Shown: positions 35,418 through 48,437, counted from the first letter of the stretch. The stretch is DNA of 64,000 nt from Cryptomeria japonica (GCF_030272615.1 NC_081414.1:48104501-48168500); one strand, 5' to 3'. Numbers and translations are program-made. Notes: generated by a model not told the origin, from the letters alone.

Positions 35418-36534
35418 TGAAGAGGGAAAAACAGATTTGAAAGGTAAACTAATCAAAACATAATGAAATAATTATGCAGAATGCTAAAATATCATTAAAA
35501 GACCATTTCACCTTTCTATTTCACCTTCTCCTTCGGATTGAGATTGATGAAGTGAAGGCGCCCCTTGATAATGCTCCACTTGATGTGCTCCTTTGATTGC
35601 TGGATGTAGATGGCTCTGCAATATTGTGCACAAATGATTAGGATGAATGATAAGGATGAGATGATCAAGTTGCCAAGATGATTTCCTGGGCTCAAAAGGG
35701 CAGCATAAGCTTACTAGATTTCAAGATGTTCTGAATGAAGGGATGGAACCTTATTTTATAGGAAGAGGAGAGGAAAATGGATGGCTAGGATGAATTGAAG
35801 ATGAAGGGCTAAGATTTACTTGTGAGCTCACACAAGCTCCAAGAGAGGGTGTGGAGACCAAGAAATATGCCTTAAAGGCATTTCGTATCTCCACACTCTA
35901 CAAGATGCATTGGAGGAATTAAAAATTCTCCAAAAATAGATATTATGGGGATTAAAAGAATAAAAAGAAATTAAAAATTCCTTGGGAGAGGGAAATGACT
36001 AGAGGAATGTGAGATTTCAAAAATCTTACATTCATCTAGAAAAAGAGCATTTAAAGCTAGTGGCTGGATGAAAGGACAAAGAGTTGACTTTGTGGCTAAT
36101 CATGATGATTAGCCATTAACGACTCATTAGGAGGGGGATTAGAGGAAATGTTGGGTGGGATTTATATTTGTAGGAGAATTTGACTAGGAGAGAGAATAAG
36201 TGGAGGGAATAAAAAATTAGAAGAATAATGTTAAGTGAGTTTAGGGAGTTTCTAGAAGAATTTATTAGGTTAATGTTGAATTAAGAAGATGATTTGTAGG
36301 AATCATGTAGGTTAACTAATTAATTGAAATTAATTAGCTAAGAGGAAGATTTGTGAGGATTTGATTTTTTAGAAGAATAAAGAAAGGGATTGATTTATTA
36401 AATAAATCATATGCTATAGTGACAATATTAATTATATTTAATTAATATTGAGAAGAATTTTAATTAACATAATTAATTAATTAATTATGTGAGGAATTAA
36501 AAATAATTAAAATAATTATTTTTAAGTGTCTACA
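35418..36534 (-). repeat. Element B 3' LTR (left copy)
   Basis: 1,117 bp; on the minus strand TGTAGACACTTAAAA...CCCTCTTCA. It differs from the right copy by scattered substitutions and short indels. Its outer part is very AT-rich (TTAATTAATTAAT). TATAAAATAA lies at 35751-35760. Confidence 0.95.
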
Positions 36535-36548
36535 TTTTGCCCCTCTTT
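36535..36548 (-). other. Element B polypurine tract
   Basis: Minus-strand AAAGAGGGGCAAAA directly abuts the LTR start TGTAGACA. It would prime plus-strand DNA synthesis. Confidence 0.85.
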
Positions 36549-36754
36549 GAAGCGAGGTGTGATGACACATTGATTCAAAGAATAATCTTGTTTTGATGCT
36601 GATATTGGTTTGATAGGATGCCCTAGCTCTTGATTTATAGATTATGGTATGGTGATGCCCCCTCAAGAGATCAATTTAGGTATTTGATCTTTGGAGTTTT
36701 GCGAAATTGATATACCGATAGATTTGATTCAATTGATAAGATCTAGATTCAGTC

Positions 36755-37440
36755 TGGTTTCAAGAAGAATTCATCCTGTATAAGACAAAGATGATCAAAG
36801 TGTCTGGTTTTAGGAAGGATTCATCATGTATAAGACATGATTGATTAGAACGTCTGGTTTTAGGAAGGATTCATCCTATATAAGACATGATAAGAGCATC
36901 TAGTTTCAGGAAGGATTCATCCTATATAAGACATGATCGATCACAACGAATGTCTAGTTTCAGGAAGGATTCATCCTGTATAAGACATGATCAGAGTGTC
37001 TGGTTTCAGGAAGGATTCATCCTGTATAAGACATGATCAGATCGTCTGGTTTCAGGAAGGATTCATCCTGTATAAGACATGATCAGATCACAATGTCTAG
37101 TTTTAGGAAGGATTCATCCTATATAAGACATGATCAGATCACAATGTCTGGTTTCAGGAAGGATACATCCTGTATAAGACATGATCGATCACAACGTCTA
37201 GTTTCAAGAAGGATTCATCCTGTATAAGACATGATCAGATCACAACGTCTATTTTCAGGAAGGATTCATCCTGTATAAGATATGATTAGATCACAACGTC
37301 TAGTTTCAGGAAGGATTCATCCTGTATAAGACATGATCAGATCACAACGTCTAGTTTCAGGAAGGATTCATCCTGTATAAGACATGATCAGATCACAATG
37401 TCTGGTTTCAGGAGGGATACATCCTATATAAGACATGAAT
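36755..37440. repeat. Tandem array, about 14 units of 46-52 bp
   Basis: The unit begins GTCTGGTTTCAGGAAGGATT and continues CATCCTGTATAAGACATGATCA with a variable end such as GATCACAAC. It lies between integrase and the polypurine tract of element B. The unit contains an internal inverted repeat, GGAT...ATCC. Confidence 0.9.
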
Positions 37441-38545
37441 CAGAATTAGAATTGATTATGTGAGGAAAAAAAAGAAAAATAGAGGAAGAAAAATTAGGGT
37501 GGAAGAGATAAATGAGGAAGATATATGAAGTAGTCGTGAGGTATTTGGAAAGAAGAATAAGAGATGTGAGACCGCGGAGGAAGATGGGGGCAATTGAGAA
37601 CTCCATGGGATTATTGAGTTTAGGATTTGATGGAATGATGGTGAGATTTTGTGCACAATAAATGTGGAGAGCCAACCTAGTTTGATGTTGCCCTGAGTGA
37701 CTTGCACCATTGATTATAGAAATCAGGATGCCATGAGAAACCTAGGGCGTGGACTGACTTTGCAGACAAACGGGAATTTCTTGCACACAACAATACAAAT
37801 GTTAAGAAACACTAATACAAAGTTGTGGGTTCGTGCAAGGAAACCCTCAAACACACTGATACCTCTTGTACATGAGAAGGTAAGTGTTGATAAACACTAG
37901 TACCAGATCACCGGTTTATACAAGAAGGATCCAAAACATGCCATACTATGAAATATGCCCCAGTATGCACCTATCATAACATACCTGGATATGGAAGAAC
38001 CCAAACAGTCATAAATAGTGGTAGTCGTAGGGAAAAAGATGCAAACCTATATGAAAAGATCTAACAAAATCTAACAAGTCTCTTCCTTGCAACCAAATGA
38101 TGCCTCTTGTCAAGAGTAGAACTAGGATGGACTTGGGATTGTTTCTCAAGACTTCTTGAAGCTTATACAGAGGCATAAAAGCTCAGTTTCACTGGGACAT
38201 TTCTTGTTCATGACTTAGGTGAAGACTCATCATCATACGCATGTTTTATTGGGAGGCGAAAAAGAAGGAATGTTGTGCATGGGTGGGTTGGATGGTAGAT
38301 GATTTGTAGTATCGACATGATAGACAGTGGATCCGGTTATTTACCTTGGTGCCTGCACAGAGGTTTTCACCAAGATACTTGCCCATAGCGCCACGAATTG
38401 TTTTTCTTTCTCTTTCTGATTTTTTTTTTTCCTTAATTTTTTTGTATCATAAGGTACCTGTTTGCCAGGTTTGCACCAAAGTGACGATTTTTTAAGGATT
38501 TTTTTTTTCATTTTTTTTTTTTGACAATTTAAGACTTTCTGAGGA
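37441..38545. other. Element B 3' untranslated stretch
   Basis: Between the tandem array and the end of integrase. It has T-rich runs near 38420-38440 and 38500-38520. No supported coding region on either strand. Confidence 0.5.
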
Positions 38546-39838
38546 CTAAGCATAGAACCTTTTGAGGTGCATGATATTCATCGGATCATCCAAAGGATCG
38601 CCTTCAGGAGTAGCCAACTGATAAGCTCCTGATCCATATTTCGCTGTGATTACATATGGTCCAAGCCAATTAGGCTCGAACTTGCCTTTCTTTTCTCTTT
38701 CTTGTAGATTTTTCTGATTTTCCATGAGGACAAGATCACCAACTTGGAATTCTTAGGTTTTGACTTTTTTATGATAACTCATGCGCAGATGATTTTGATA
38801 TACCCAGAGATGATTCAAGGCCTTGAGGAACCTTTCATCTAACAATTCTAGCTCTTGTAAGCGGGCAATTCTGTATTCTTCCTCTGGTAGGATGTTTTGC
38901 AGCGATACCCTTAGAGAGGGGATCTCGATCTCAAGGGGAAGGATAGCTTGAGAACCAAATACTAGGGAATAAGGAGTGGCACCTGTGGGGGTGCGGATGG
39001 AGGTGCGGTAGGCCCACAATGTAGGATGGATTTGGAGGTGCCAATCACGGCCCGCTTCATTGACTGTCTTTTTGAGGATTTTTATTAGGGTTTTATTAGA
39101 AGCCTCAGCTTGGCCATTGCCTTGGGGATAATATGGAGTGGAGAAGCGGTGTTGGATGTTGAATTTTTGGCAGAGTTCTTTGACATCCTGGTTTTTAAAT
39201 TGTTTACCATTATTTGTGATGATAAATTTTGGGATGCCATATCGGCAGATTAGGTAGTTCAAGATGAATTTGGATATTTGCTTGCTGGTGGTGATAGTAA
39301 GAGGGATAGCCTCTACCCACTTGGTGAAGTATTCGGTGGCGGTGATAATGAATTTATGTCTGTTGGAAGATGAAGGGTGGATTTTCCCAATGAGATCGAG
39401 CCCCCATTGCGAGAAGGGCCATGGTGTAATGAATGGCTGCAATTCTTGTGACGGTGCATGAATCTTGTCGCCATGCTGCTGGCAAGGGATGCATTTCTTC
39501 ACATAGTTGTATGCATCTTCTTCCATTTTAGGCCAATAGTATCCCATTCTCAAAAAAAATTTAGCCAATGTGAGTCCACTTGAGTGTGCCCCATAGATGC
39601 CCTCATGTACTTCACGTAATGCCCATTTAGCTTCTTGTTTATCTAAACACCTTAGGAGGGAACCATCAAAATGCCTTCTGAATAAGGTGTCTGCAAGGAT
39701 GGTGTAAAGGGCACATCGGCGGATGAAAGTTTGTTGTTGGGTTTTGGTGAGATGTGGGGGAATGGTGTTGTCTTTGAGGAAAGCGAAGGTTTCTTGATAC
39801 CAAGGGGACTCGAGACCAACGAGAATGCACACCATTCA
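38546..39838 (-). pseudogene. Element B integrase
   Basis: Integrase with an N-terminal zinc-binding region (VHEGIYGAHSSG, then KKCIPCQQHGD) and a core with WGLDLIGKI, FIITNNGKQF and GNGQAEASNKTL. The second catalytic Asp, expected in TDNG, reads Asn (TNNG), a G-to-A change that should abolish activity. The open stretch is 38753-39835. A stop at 38750-38752 reads as CAA to TAA, and the C-terminus continues EFQVGDLVL, WLGPYVI, IMHLKRFYA to 38546. A frameshift near 39840 separates it from the RNase H frame. Confidence 0.9.
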
Positions 39839-39840
39839 GA

Positions 39841-40764
39841 CTCTGGTAGGTCGTATGCTGGTATAAACAATTTCTCGACCAAGAACTCACACTTTTGACT
39901 ATGTGCTGACATTTGAAGGAGGGAGTCAATGGTGGCCATTGCATCTGTAGCCTTGTTGTTTGTTCGTGGGATTTGATCAAACTTGATTGCCGTGAAATGT
40001 TTCTTAAGATCTTCAACCATGGTACGGTAGGGAAGGAGTTTATCATCTTTTGTTTGGTATTCATCATTGACTTGTTTTATGATGAGCTGGGAATCACCAT
40101 AAACTTGTAATTCCTTTATTTTCCAGTGGATAGCCAAGCGTAAACCTTTGATGAGGGCCTTGTATTCTGCTATGTTATTAGTACATGCAAAGGCTATCTT
40201 GTATGATTTGGGGATGCCATCTCCTTGATGTACGACCAATAATATTCCTGCCCCCGATCCTTTTTGAGTGTAGGAGCCATCAAAATACAATTTCCATGTG
40301 GAGGATGTGGTAACAGTCATAATGAACTCATCTGGTAATTTTGTGAGAAGAGGATGGTCGCCTGGAAGTGGAGCTTCAGCCAACTGATCTGCAATGACTT
40401 GTCCCTTGATTGCCTTTCTATCCACATATTCAATGTCAAACTCACTTAAGAGCATGACCCATTTGGTGGTTCTGCCAGTGAGAGCAGCTTTGGACAAGAG
40501 ATATTTAAGTGGATCAATTTTAGCAATTAATTTTGTCTTATTATTTAGCATATAGTGTCGTATTTTTTGTGTGTTGAACACTAATGCCAAACATGCTCTT
40601 TCAATGGGGGTGTAATTGAGTTCATATCCTACCAACGTCCGACTGATGTAGTAAATGGCATGTTCCTTCCCTTGATCATCTGTTTGCACCAGTAATGCCC
40701 CCAATGCCACTGTAGTAGCACATATGTACAAAATGAGGGGTTTTCCAGGGGTAGGTGGCATCAA
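39841..40764 (-). pseudogene. Element B RNase H and second (archaeal-type) RNase H
   Basis: One frame carries two RNase H domains. The first, about 40366-40764, has LILYICATTVALGALLVQ, lacking the usual first Asp, followed by ERACLALVFNTQKIRHY and the end EYVDRKAIKGQVIADQLAE. The second, about 39910-40296, keeps its acidic residues: KLYFDGSYTQKGSGAG, IAEYKALIKGL, VYGDSQLIIKQV and IPRTNNKATDAMA. This matches the dual-RNase H architecture of Tat elements, where the first domain is thought to be structural. The frame runs into unrelated residues after about 39840 because of the frameshift before integrase. Confidence 0.9.
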
Positions 40765-41841
40765 AATTGGAGGTGATGCTAGATATTCTTTTAATTTTTC
40801 AAAGGCCTTTTGACAGAGGCAATCCCATTTGAATTTTGTGTCTTTACGTAATAGGTGTGCAAATGGATGGCACTTGTTGGCTAGCTGTGAAATGAAACGC
40901 TTGACAGACTGGAGTTTTCCCTAGAGACAGTGTAGTTGTCTGAGAGTTTTTGGCAGAGGCATTTCCATAATAGCTTTTACCTTTGCGGGATCAACCTCGA
41001 TGCCTCTGCGGGAAACAATGAATCCTAGTAGTTTTCCTGATGTGACACCAAACACACACTTTTTGGGATTTAGGTGCAGCTTGTATTTTTCTAATCTTTC
41101 GAAGATCTGTTTTAGAATAGGGATGTGCTCTTGTCTTGTCTTGGATTTGCCTAGCAGATCATCCACATAGTCCTCCATAATTTTGTGCAAGAGCTCATGA
41201 AAAATTGTTGTTATTGCCTGTTGATATGTAGCTCCAGCATTTTTAAGGCCAAAAGGCATGACCCGGTAACAGAAAGTACCCCATGGTGTTGTGAATGCGG
41301 TTTTATGTTGATCCTCATCTGCTATCCTAATTTGGTTGTATCTAGAAAACCCATCCATTAGCAATAGCATTTCATGTCCTGTTGTAAGATCCACAATCAT
41401 ATCTATGTTTGGGACCAAGAAATCATCTTTAGGACAAGCTATATTTAGATCTCAGAAATCTGTGCAAATGCGGATGCCCCCAGCAGGTTTGCCGACAGGT
41501 ACAATGTTGGAGACCCATTCAGCGTAGTCTATGGGTCTGATAAATTCTGCGTCTAACAACTTTTGAAGTTCTGCCTTGACCAAGAGAGCAATATGTGGGT
41601 GCATTTTGTGGAGTTTTTGTTTTACAGGTTTTGCATCTGGGCGGACGACAAGGTTGTGAACCACCAAGGCAAGATCCAACCTTGGCATATCGGAATAGGA
41701 CCATGCAAAATTTATTTTAACCTCTGTAAGGAAGTTGATGAAGTCTTGTTTCTCGATTTCGGTGAGGGATTTGGAAATGAGCACATTTTTTAGAATGACT
41801 TCGGTGCCCATGTTGATGCTGTCTGTTTCTTCTATCAACAA
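40765..41841 (-). pseudogene. Element B reverse transcriptase
   Basis: Motifs in order: HKMHPHIALLVKAELQKLLD, FIRPIDYAEWVSNIVPV, GGIRICTDF, then a stop where Arg is expected (CGA to TGA, about 41449), then DLNIACPKDDF, LLLMDGFSRYNQI, FCYRVMPFGLKNAGATYQ, EDYVDDLL (catalytic YVDD), LNPKKCVFGV and GFIVSRRGIEVDP. A second stop after QLHCL, just below 40921, fits CAG to TAG. Frame is otherwise continuous into the RNase H pair. Confidence 0.92.
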
Positions 41842-41853
41842 ATTTGATTTGTC

Positions 41854-42507
41854 CTATGGAAGGTAACCAATGGTAGGGAGGTCAAATCCCTCATCGTCAA
41901 GTGTCTTTTCCAGTTTTTCACTTTCAAATACACCCTTTGTTTTTATTTCTTGTTCATCCAAAGACGCCTTAGGGAGGTTTTCACCTAGGAAATCATATCT
42001 TTTTCTTTTATTATCTTTTTTGTGGATAAGGGCATTGACTGGACTACCAAAGTATCCCTTTTCGTGTAGTTGAATACCCTCAATTCTATTACAATCTTCC
42101 ATAATTTGTGCTGTTAGGAGAGCAATGAGAGCATTATCGTCGGTGCAGATATCTAAAGTGGGTTTGTCTTGTTGGCCCCAATCAATGAGTTCAGGATGGA
42201 CAAGATGTAGCTCATGTGAAGTGGGAGGGGTTACGGGGGTGATGGTATTGATGTAAGCATCGAAGAAGGTATCTTTCTCGTATTCATAAGGCATTCCGTG
42301 GAATTCCTATTCATCAACGCTTTTGATATCCGAAGGACTAGAAGGGGCACCGACGATAGTAATCTTAGGCATCGAGGTGTACCCCAAGCCTCTATTGTAT
42401 CTATAGGAGATAGGATTTATGGGTGCTTTTCTTCCTTTCTCCTCTGGTCCCAGACCATGTCCTTTGTAACCCATTTTTTTAACTATGGCAAATGCTTTTG
42501 GGTACAT
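41854..42507 (-). pseudogene. Element B G-patch domain and acidic spacer
   Basis: At 42307-42507 the block AIVKKMGYKGHGLGPEEKGR followed by YRYNRGLGYT is a G-patch, a glycine-rich RNA-binding motif. It is known after the protease in some retroviruses and in Tat/Ogre-type plant elements. An acidic spacer (41854-42294, with DICTDDNALIALL and RYDFLGENLPKASLDEQE) leads to RT. The G-patch shares the protease frame, interrupted by one TAG at 42544. Confidence 0.75.
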
Positions 42508-42543
42508 TTCTTTGGATATTCTTGTTGGATCATCATCCTCTTC

Positions 42544-43608
42544 CTAGTACAGGCATGAAGAGATATCTGCTTTGAGGTTCTCATTATCAAGTGGGCCCCA
42601 TTGCTGGAAGGTGGTGTTTTGACATTGCATGACTGGTTTCAGGTCCTTTTTTAGCTCTTTTGGTTTACCAAATGACTTAGGAGAGAGAGGGAGGTTGCCT
42701 ATTAATAAGACGTCCTCCATTTTGTATTCTCCACAGCCATTGTCCAAGATCTTGATTTGATTATTTGGTTGGGATGATGTGGAGGGAACATTTGATGTGT
42801 TAGATGGAGGTGTTGGTGAAGGTCTATTTAGTGGGCAATGATACAGATGCTTCCCTTCTAATAGTTTGCAATATTGAAAAGGTTGGGGATCACCTTTGAC
42901 AATGACCACTTTTCCATTATAGGGGAATTTGATGCATTGGTGATAGGTGGAGGGTACAGCCTGCAAGGAATGAATCCATGGCCTCCCGAGGAGAATGTTG
43001 TAGGGGAGATCAAGATTGAATACTTTGCAAGGGGTTTCAATTGTAATGGGGCCCACTTGAAGAGGTAAGGTGATCACGCCCTTTGAAATTCTTTCTGCAT
43101 CATCATATGCATTTATTGTCATCCTTCCTGATGTGTCTATCAGATCCTCAGAAAGTTCCAATTGTTTTATCAATTTGTATGTACACAGATTAAGCCCAGA
43201 TCCACCGTCTATCAGGATACGTTTGACCTTGTGCTTGTGGATGAGAGCTTCGATGTGCAAAGGTTTGTTATGATCCTCATCTGTGGGAGCATCTTTGGAG
43301 TTAAATACAATGTGCTGCTGGGTAGCAAGGTTTCCAATGAGGGTTTGAAATTGGGTGGTGTTGATGTTATCAGGAACGTGTGATTGGAGAAGGGCTTGTT
43401 CCAAAATTTCTTTATGGACCGGAGAAGTCTTGAGAAGTTCCAAAATGGAGATCTGCGCGAGTGTCTTCCCAAGTTGATCAAGGAGTTCATATCGGCGGGT
43501 GGAAGACATGGGTGGGGGGTTTGGTGGGGGAGGAACTCCTTGGATGGTGACTCTTCCTCGACATGTAGTTGCATTACAGTCATTCTGGAAATGGGAGGTG
43601 GAAGGCAT
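42544..43608 (-). pseudogene. Element B aspartic protease
   Basis: One open stretch of 354 residues. The active site is RILIDGGSGLNLCTYKLIKQ (DGGS in place of the common DSGA, as in many Tat proteases), followed by NILLGRPWIHSLQAVPSTYH, the usual C-terminal protease block. N-terminal to it lie PPPPNPPP and RRYELLDQLGKTLAQISILE, a helical segment seen between gag and protease in this lineage. The TAG at 42544 interrupts the fusion to the G-patch. Confidence 0.9.
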
Positions 43609-43736
43609 GGCACCTTAAATGACTATTCTAGCTAGATTTGGTCTGCTTTGGGAAGGAGGATTAACTCCTTGGATGGTTATGACATTGACATGATTGTCTG
43701 CAAGTTCAATGCGACTTACTAAAAAATCAAAACTGG

Positions 43737-45716
43737 TTACGTGATTTGCGTAGTCATAACCCATTGCGTTAGATGATGAGCCTTTTCCTTTATCATGCTT
43801 GGGAAGGGTTCCTGGTACATTTTGAGTTTGTCATTATTATTACCAGGTTTTGCATTTGCTACCTCAATCTCACCTCTATCAATGAGATCTTGTATGTAGA
43901 TCTTCAGTTTCATACACTTTTGTGTATCATGTCCCTTGATAAGATGGTATTCACAATACTCATTTTCATTATACCATCTTGGTTTAGGTTGATTGGGATC
44001 AAACAGGCGAGTGATTGGAAAAACCACTATACCTGCTTGGACAAGTTTTTGAAACACCACTTCAATAGGCTCAGCAAGAGGAGTGAAATCTCTTGGAGTC
44101 TTGTTATTCAATCGAGGTGGTCATCCCTGGATTGAGACATTGTTGTGAGGTTTTTGAGATTGATTTGAATTGTTTTGATTGTTGGATTTTGGGGGAGCGG
44201 CCATGGTTTGGACCCACTTTGCATCAGTTACACTATCATTGACCACGTTTTTATTTTTAGCCCAGAATTTTGGCTTGTCATTATGATAAGAGGAAGAACT
44301 TTGTGATGACTTCTAGTAATGTTTCAAGGTTCCTTCCTCCAACAAGACACGTTTGAGGGCGAGGCCCTTATCGGTCAATTTTTGGAAGGATTTGATACAT
44401 TGAGATATTAAAGGTCTTGAAAGTTCAGGCACCAAGTTCTTTTGAAATAGTTCAATTTGATGTTGTTCTGGCATGTCCCACTGGAATTTTTTGATAAGAT
44501 GTCACCATCTTTGTAGGAAATTGGCGAAGGTTTCTCCAGGCCTTTGTTTTGTATTACATAGGTCCATCATAGAAACATCATTACCCATGTTGTATGCATA
44601 GTGGGCCATAAATTTTTCTGCCAAGTCTGGAAAAGAGACAATGGAACCTCATGGTAAAGATGAGAACCATGCCGGGGCGTCTCCCATGAGACTCTTGGGA
44701 AAGAGTCTGCAAAGATAAAGGTCACTATAGGAGACTTCTTGGCATAAGATGTGGAATTCGCGGACATGGTCGCGGGGGTCTCCTTTGCCTTCATACTTGG
44801 TGAATTTAGGGATCTCAAATCCCAGGGGATACGGTGCAACTGATATGGATGGGTCGTAAGGACAAGGGAAAAACTCTTCGAATGAGTAAGCTTTCCTTTT
44901 ATTAGTCTTTTCTTTCATGTTTTTGATGATATTCTTCATGTCTTCAATTTTCTTGATGAGGTCTTGTTGTGGACTTTGATATTGATAGATTGTATTTACC
45001 CCAAGAATTGGATGAACCAAAGAAGGTGCACCACCACCAATATATTGATATGATGAGGAGGTGGGAACGTGGGATGTGATGACCGATGTCATTGGGGTTT
45101 GTGTGATAGTTGGTTGCGGTCTGCCAATTGTTGCGACGGGATTGAATGCGGTGTAGATAAAATTTGTGACATTATTGGGAGAAGGGGAAGTTTGTGGAAT
45201 AGAAATATGTGGTTGAATAGAAGGAGGCAGTATAGAAGTTTGTTGGAGAATGGATGAGATTGGATTTGATAGTGGTATGGATGGTAAGGAGGAAGAAGGC
45301 GGGATCGAGACCATGGTGGGAGGTGTCGCGGGTGGCATTGATTGGGCTTGGATGATTGATGGGGCTGCAATTGATTGAGTTTGAATAGTAGGTGCAACAC
45401 TTTGTGTGGGAGCGAGGTCTCCTTGTGGTTGTTGGACAAGAGCGGATCTATTAAATTTAGGTGGAAGTTGAGCTCCATGTTCAAGAATAGTTTTCAGAAG
45501 TGTAGTAGGATTGTGTTTAATAAACTTTTCCATCATCTCTTGGTTATAAGAATCTGCTAGGAAAGTTTGCACTTCTGGACAAAGTTCATCTTGGTTAACC
45601 ATGTCAAGATTTTGGTTTTGATCTTGATCACTTGGTTGCCCACTTTATATATGATCTTGCATGGGATCTTCATATAGGACACTAATGTCTGGCATGCCAT
45701 ATTGTTGATCAGCCAT
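43737..45716 (-). pseudogene. Element B gag
   Basis: Start at the ATG at 45716 (MADQQYGMPDISVLYEDPMQ), chosen because it is in frame with the long stretch 44649-45602; a TAA at 45645-45647 interrupts. After a Pro/Ser/Thr/Gln-rich region comes the capsid core: YPLGFEIPKFTKYEGKGDPR, LYLCRLFPKSLMGDAPAWF, then, in shifted frames, MDLCNTKQRPGETFANFLQR. The zinc-knuckle-like end at 43737-44111 has CEYHLIKGHDTQKCMKLKIY, typical of Tat/Ogre gag. Several stops and frame changes are present. Confidence 0.85.
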
Positions 45717-45764
45717 CTTTTTCTTTTGGGATCGAGTTGCGACCATACACGATATTTGTGATGA

Positions 45765-46035
45765 AAAGACTTAGGAAAAATGTGATGAAATGACTTAGAA
45801 AATTTATGATGGAAGGATTTTAGAAACTTGTGATGAAAGGACTTAAGAAATTTGTGATGAAAGGACTTAAGAAATTTGAGGATGAAAGGATTTAAGAAAT
45901 TCGAGGATGAAAGGACTTAAGAAATTTGAGGATGAAAGGACTTAAGAAATTTGTGATGAAAGGACTTAAGAAATTTGAGGATGAAAGGACTTAAAAAATT
46001 TGTGGTGAAAGGACTTAAGAAATTTGAGGATGATT
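45765..46035. repeat. Tandem array, about 11 units of 24-26 bp, in the element B leader
   Basis: Unit GAAAGGACTTAAGAAATTTG plus (A)GGAT or TGAT. It sits about 50 bases upstream of the gag ATG, so in the transcript it would be the last part of the 5' leader. Confidence 0.85.
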
Positions 46036-48420
46036 GATGAAGAAGGTATGGTAGTGATGGTTTAGAAGAAAACTTGATGACTAGGTTGTCTTTGGCATGA
46101 ACATGAAGGATCTATTTAAATGGCAAGTTGTATGAAGGGATATGACCACCTTGATTTGGACGATAGTAGGTGTTTCAAAGGACAAACTTGAATGTTGACG
46201 TAGAGGATAAACTCTTAGCTTCTCTCTTAGGCTTATGAAAAATGGGACGGACGAAGTTTTGACACAATTTTGGACTTGGTGTGGGTAATGACTTGGACAA
46301 TTTGTTTGTGTCTTGACAAATATTTTTGCAAAGTGTTTGGGGATAGTGATGTGTTTTTAGTCTACTCTTGGCAAGTATGTATCAAACAAAGCAAACACAA
46401 TGATTAAATGCATATTATCTCAAAGACACTCATGCTCATATACAACATTCTTAAGGCTGGCAAGGACAATAGTCATTGAATCCCAATTGGTTTCCCATCC
46501 GCGATTACCCAAAGCGGACACTTAGATGCTTGACCCCACTGGCTCCCCTCCACGACACTCACTTCTTGGGGCAGCCAAGAATCAATTCCCATGAAAACTC
46601 CTCATGGCGAATTTTGTGTCTCTACTAAGGGCTATAAGAATATGGGCCGCTTTAGAGGTCCGACCTCCTGCACCAATGACTAGAGGGTTTTTGGCCACTA
46701 TGAACAAGGTGTTTAGTAAGTCTTCCCGTTAGGAGCTACCCTTCAAAGTTACACAAGCGCAATTGAGGCCTATAGTCCAACGAAGCACCAAGAACTTAGT
46801 AGTCATGCAAGCATGATTAAGATCTCTAGGATCCTACTAAGCACCCAATGTGAGAGTGAACTCTCATATAGCCCCAACCATTAACCCTTTCGTAGTCAAT
46901 GGCCTATTTATTATAGTGAGTTGGGAACCCCAGGTCCAGGTGTACTCACTTGGGTTGTTCCCCTCTTACCTTCTCAAAGAGCAAGTTGGGAGGGCAGGCC
47001 CACTAGAGGTAAACACACAATCAAACAAGAAAAGGTTGGAGGGTCTGGATTTCTGATTGTCTAGTAAGACGAGAGCATACTTTCCTACCTTTACGCTTTT
47101 CTTAAAGACACATAAGACAATGGTTCATTCCATTTTAATTAATATCTAGGTGCCTAATTTAAATAAATGCACAATATTTGGTTGAATCATCTAGGCAACC
47201 TGCAAAACCACTTGATTAGTAGTTTGAAAAATGGAGTCTTCAAAAAGAGTCCTGCAAAACAACTTGATTAGTAGTTTGGAAAAATAGTCTTCAACAAGCG
47301 TCCTACAAAAATTTACAAAATGACAAAAATATTAATTTTTTTTTAAATTTTTTGGGAATGAATAGAAAAACATGAATAAAAACTTTTTTACTAATGACAA
47401 ATGTGGATTTGAAGAAAGCTTTGATGGGTAAATGGGGTTTGACTAGGTTTTTACCACTTTCCAAGGGATAGGCAAGCGAAAAATGGGGATTTTGGAGGAG
47501 AGATGAAGGAATGGGAAAATTTGTCCAAGAGGGACAAAGAAGCAAAAGTTGAAGATGGATAATATGGGAAAAATTTGGAGGTGATTGGATGAAAAGGGAA
47601 GAAGTTATGGCAAACCCTAAAAATAGAGAAATATGGGATTTTGGGCTTCAAAAAGTGGATTTTTGAGATAAGGCCTCCAAGGAAGAAAATGTGGAAAATG
47701 GCAATGTGGATAATCTGGTGAAGTTTGAAGGGAAATGGAGTCAAGATAAAGAAGATTTAACAGAAACCCTAGATTTAACAGCAAATAGTCACTAAACAAT
47801 AAAATAAAAATGTCAAAGGTCTGGATTTCTGATTGTCTAGATAGATAAGAGCATACTCTCCTACTTTCACACTTTCCTGCAGTCAGACAGATTATGATTA
47901 AACAAAGTAGATAACACGAAATGAAAAGAAAATGCAGACTACAGTTAGCGCCTAACAAATTTCAAACATATTAACAGAGCGGACAGCCGCACTAAACAAA
48001 TAGAAAAGTGCCAAAAATCTGGATTTCTGATTGTCTAGATAGACAAAAGCATACTCTCCTATTTTCACACTTTCTTGCGGTCAGAGCATATAGTCGTGCT
48101 AAACATAATAGAAAAGTGCCAAAGGTCCAGATTTCTGATTGTCTATATAGACAAGAGCATACTCTCCTACTTTCGCACAGATTATAAATAAACAGAACAA
48201 ATAACAGAGCTATCGTGCTGAAACAGAAACAACAAATAAATAGAAAACAGAAAAGTAAAAGGATAAGGAGGAGCTGTCGCGCAGAAATGCAGAGCCGCTT
48301 TCTGGAGCCTAAGAAAAAGATTAATTTTTTTTTTCTGTAGTCACACTATTCTAGAACCTGCATCTCACAACTCACAAAAAAACCTAAAAACACAACAACA
48401 TTAGTTCTTAGGGACGTGGG
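46036..48420. other. Element B 5' leader, non-coding, with dispersed ~50 bp repeats
   Basis: 2.4 kb between PBS and gag without a supported coding region. Four copies of a segment containing GGATTTCTGATTGTCTAG, then GACAAGAGCATACTCTCCTAC, lie near 47045, 47820, 48015 and 48122. A moderately GC-richer stretch (46490-46990) holds no recognisable gene. Confidence 0.6.
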
Positions 48421-48437
48421 TCCCACCAGGCATGCCA
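48421..48437 (-). other. Element B primer binding site
   Basis: Minus-strand TGGCATGCCTGGTGGGA, three bases (TTT) after the LTR end TCTTCA. The TGG start pairs with tRNA CCA; I did not assign the tRNA. Confidence 0.7.

Noticed and set aside
36755-37440. Regular ~50 bp repeats reminiscent of a CRISPR array
   Set aside because: There are no unique spacers between repeats, and the array lies inside a plant retrotransposon.
47303-47958. Minus-strand Phe/Leu/Ser-rich open frames in the element B leader
   Set aside because: Low-complexity frames in the non-coding leader, upstream of gag, without any matching motif.
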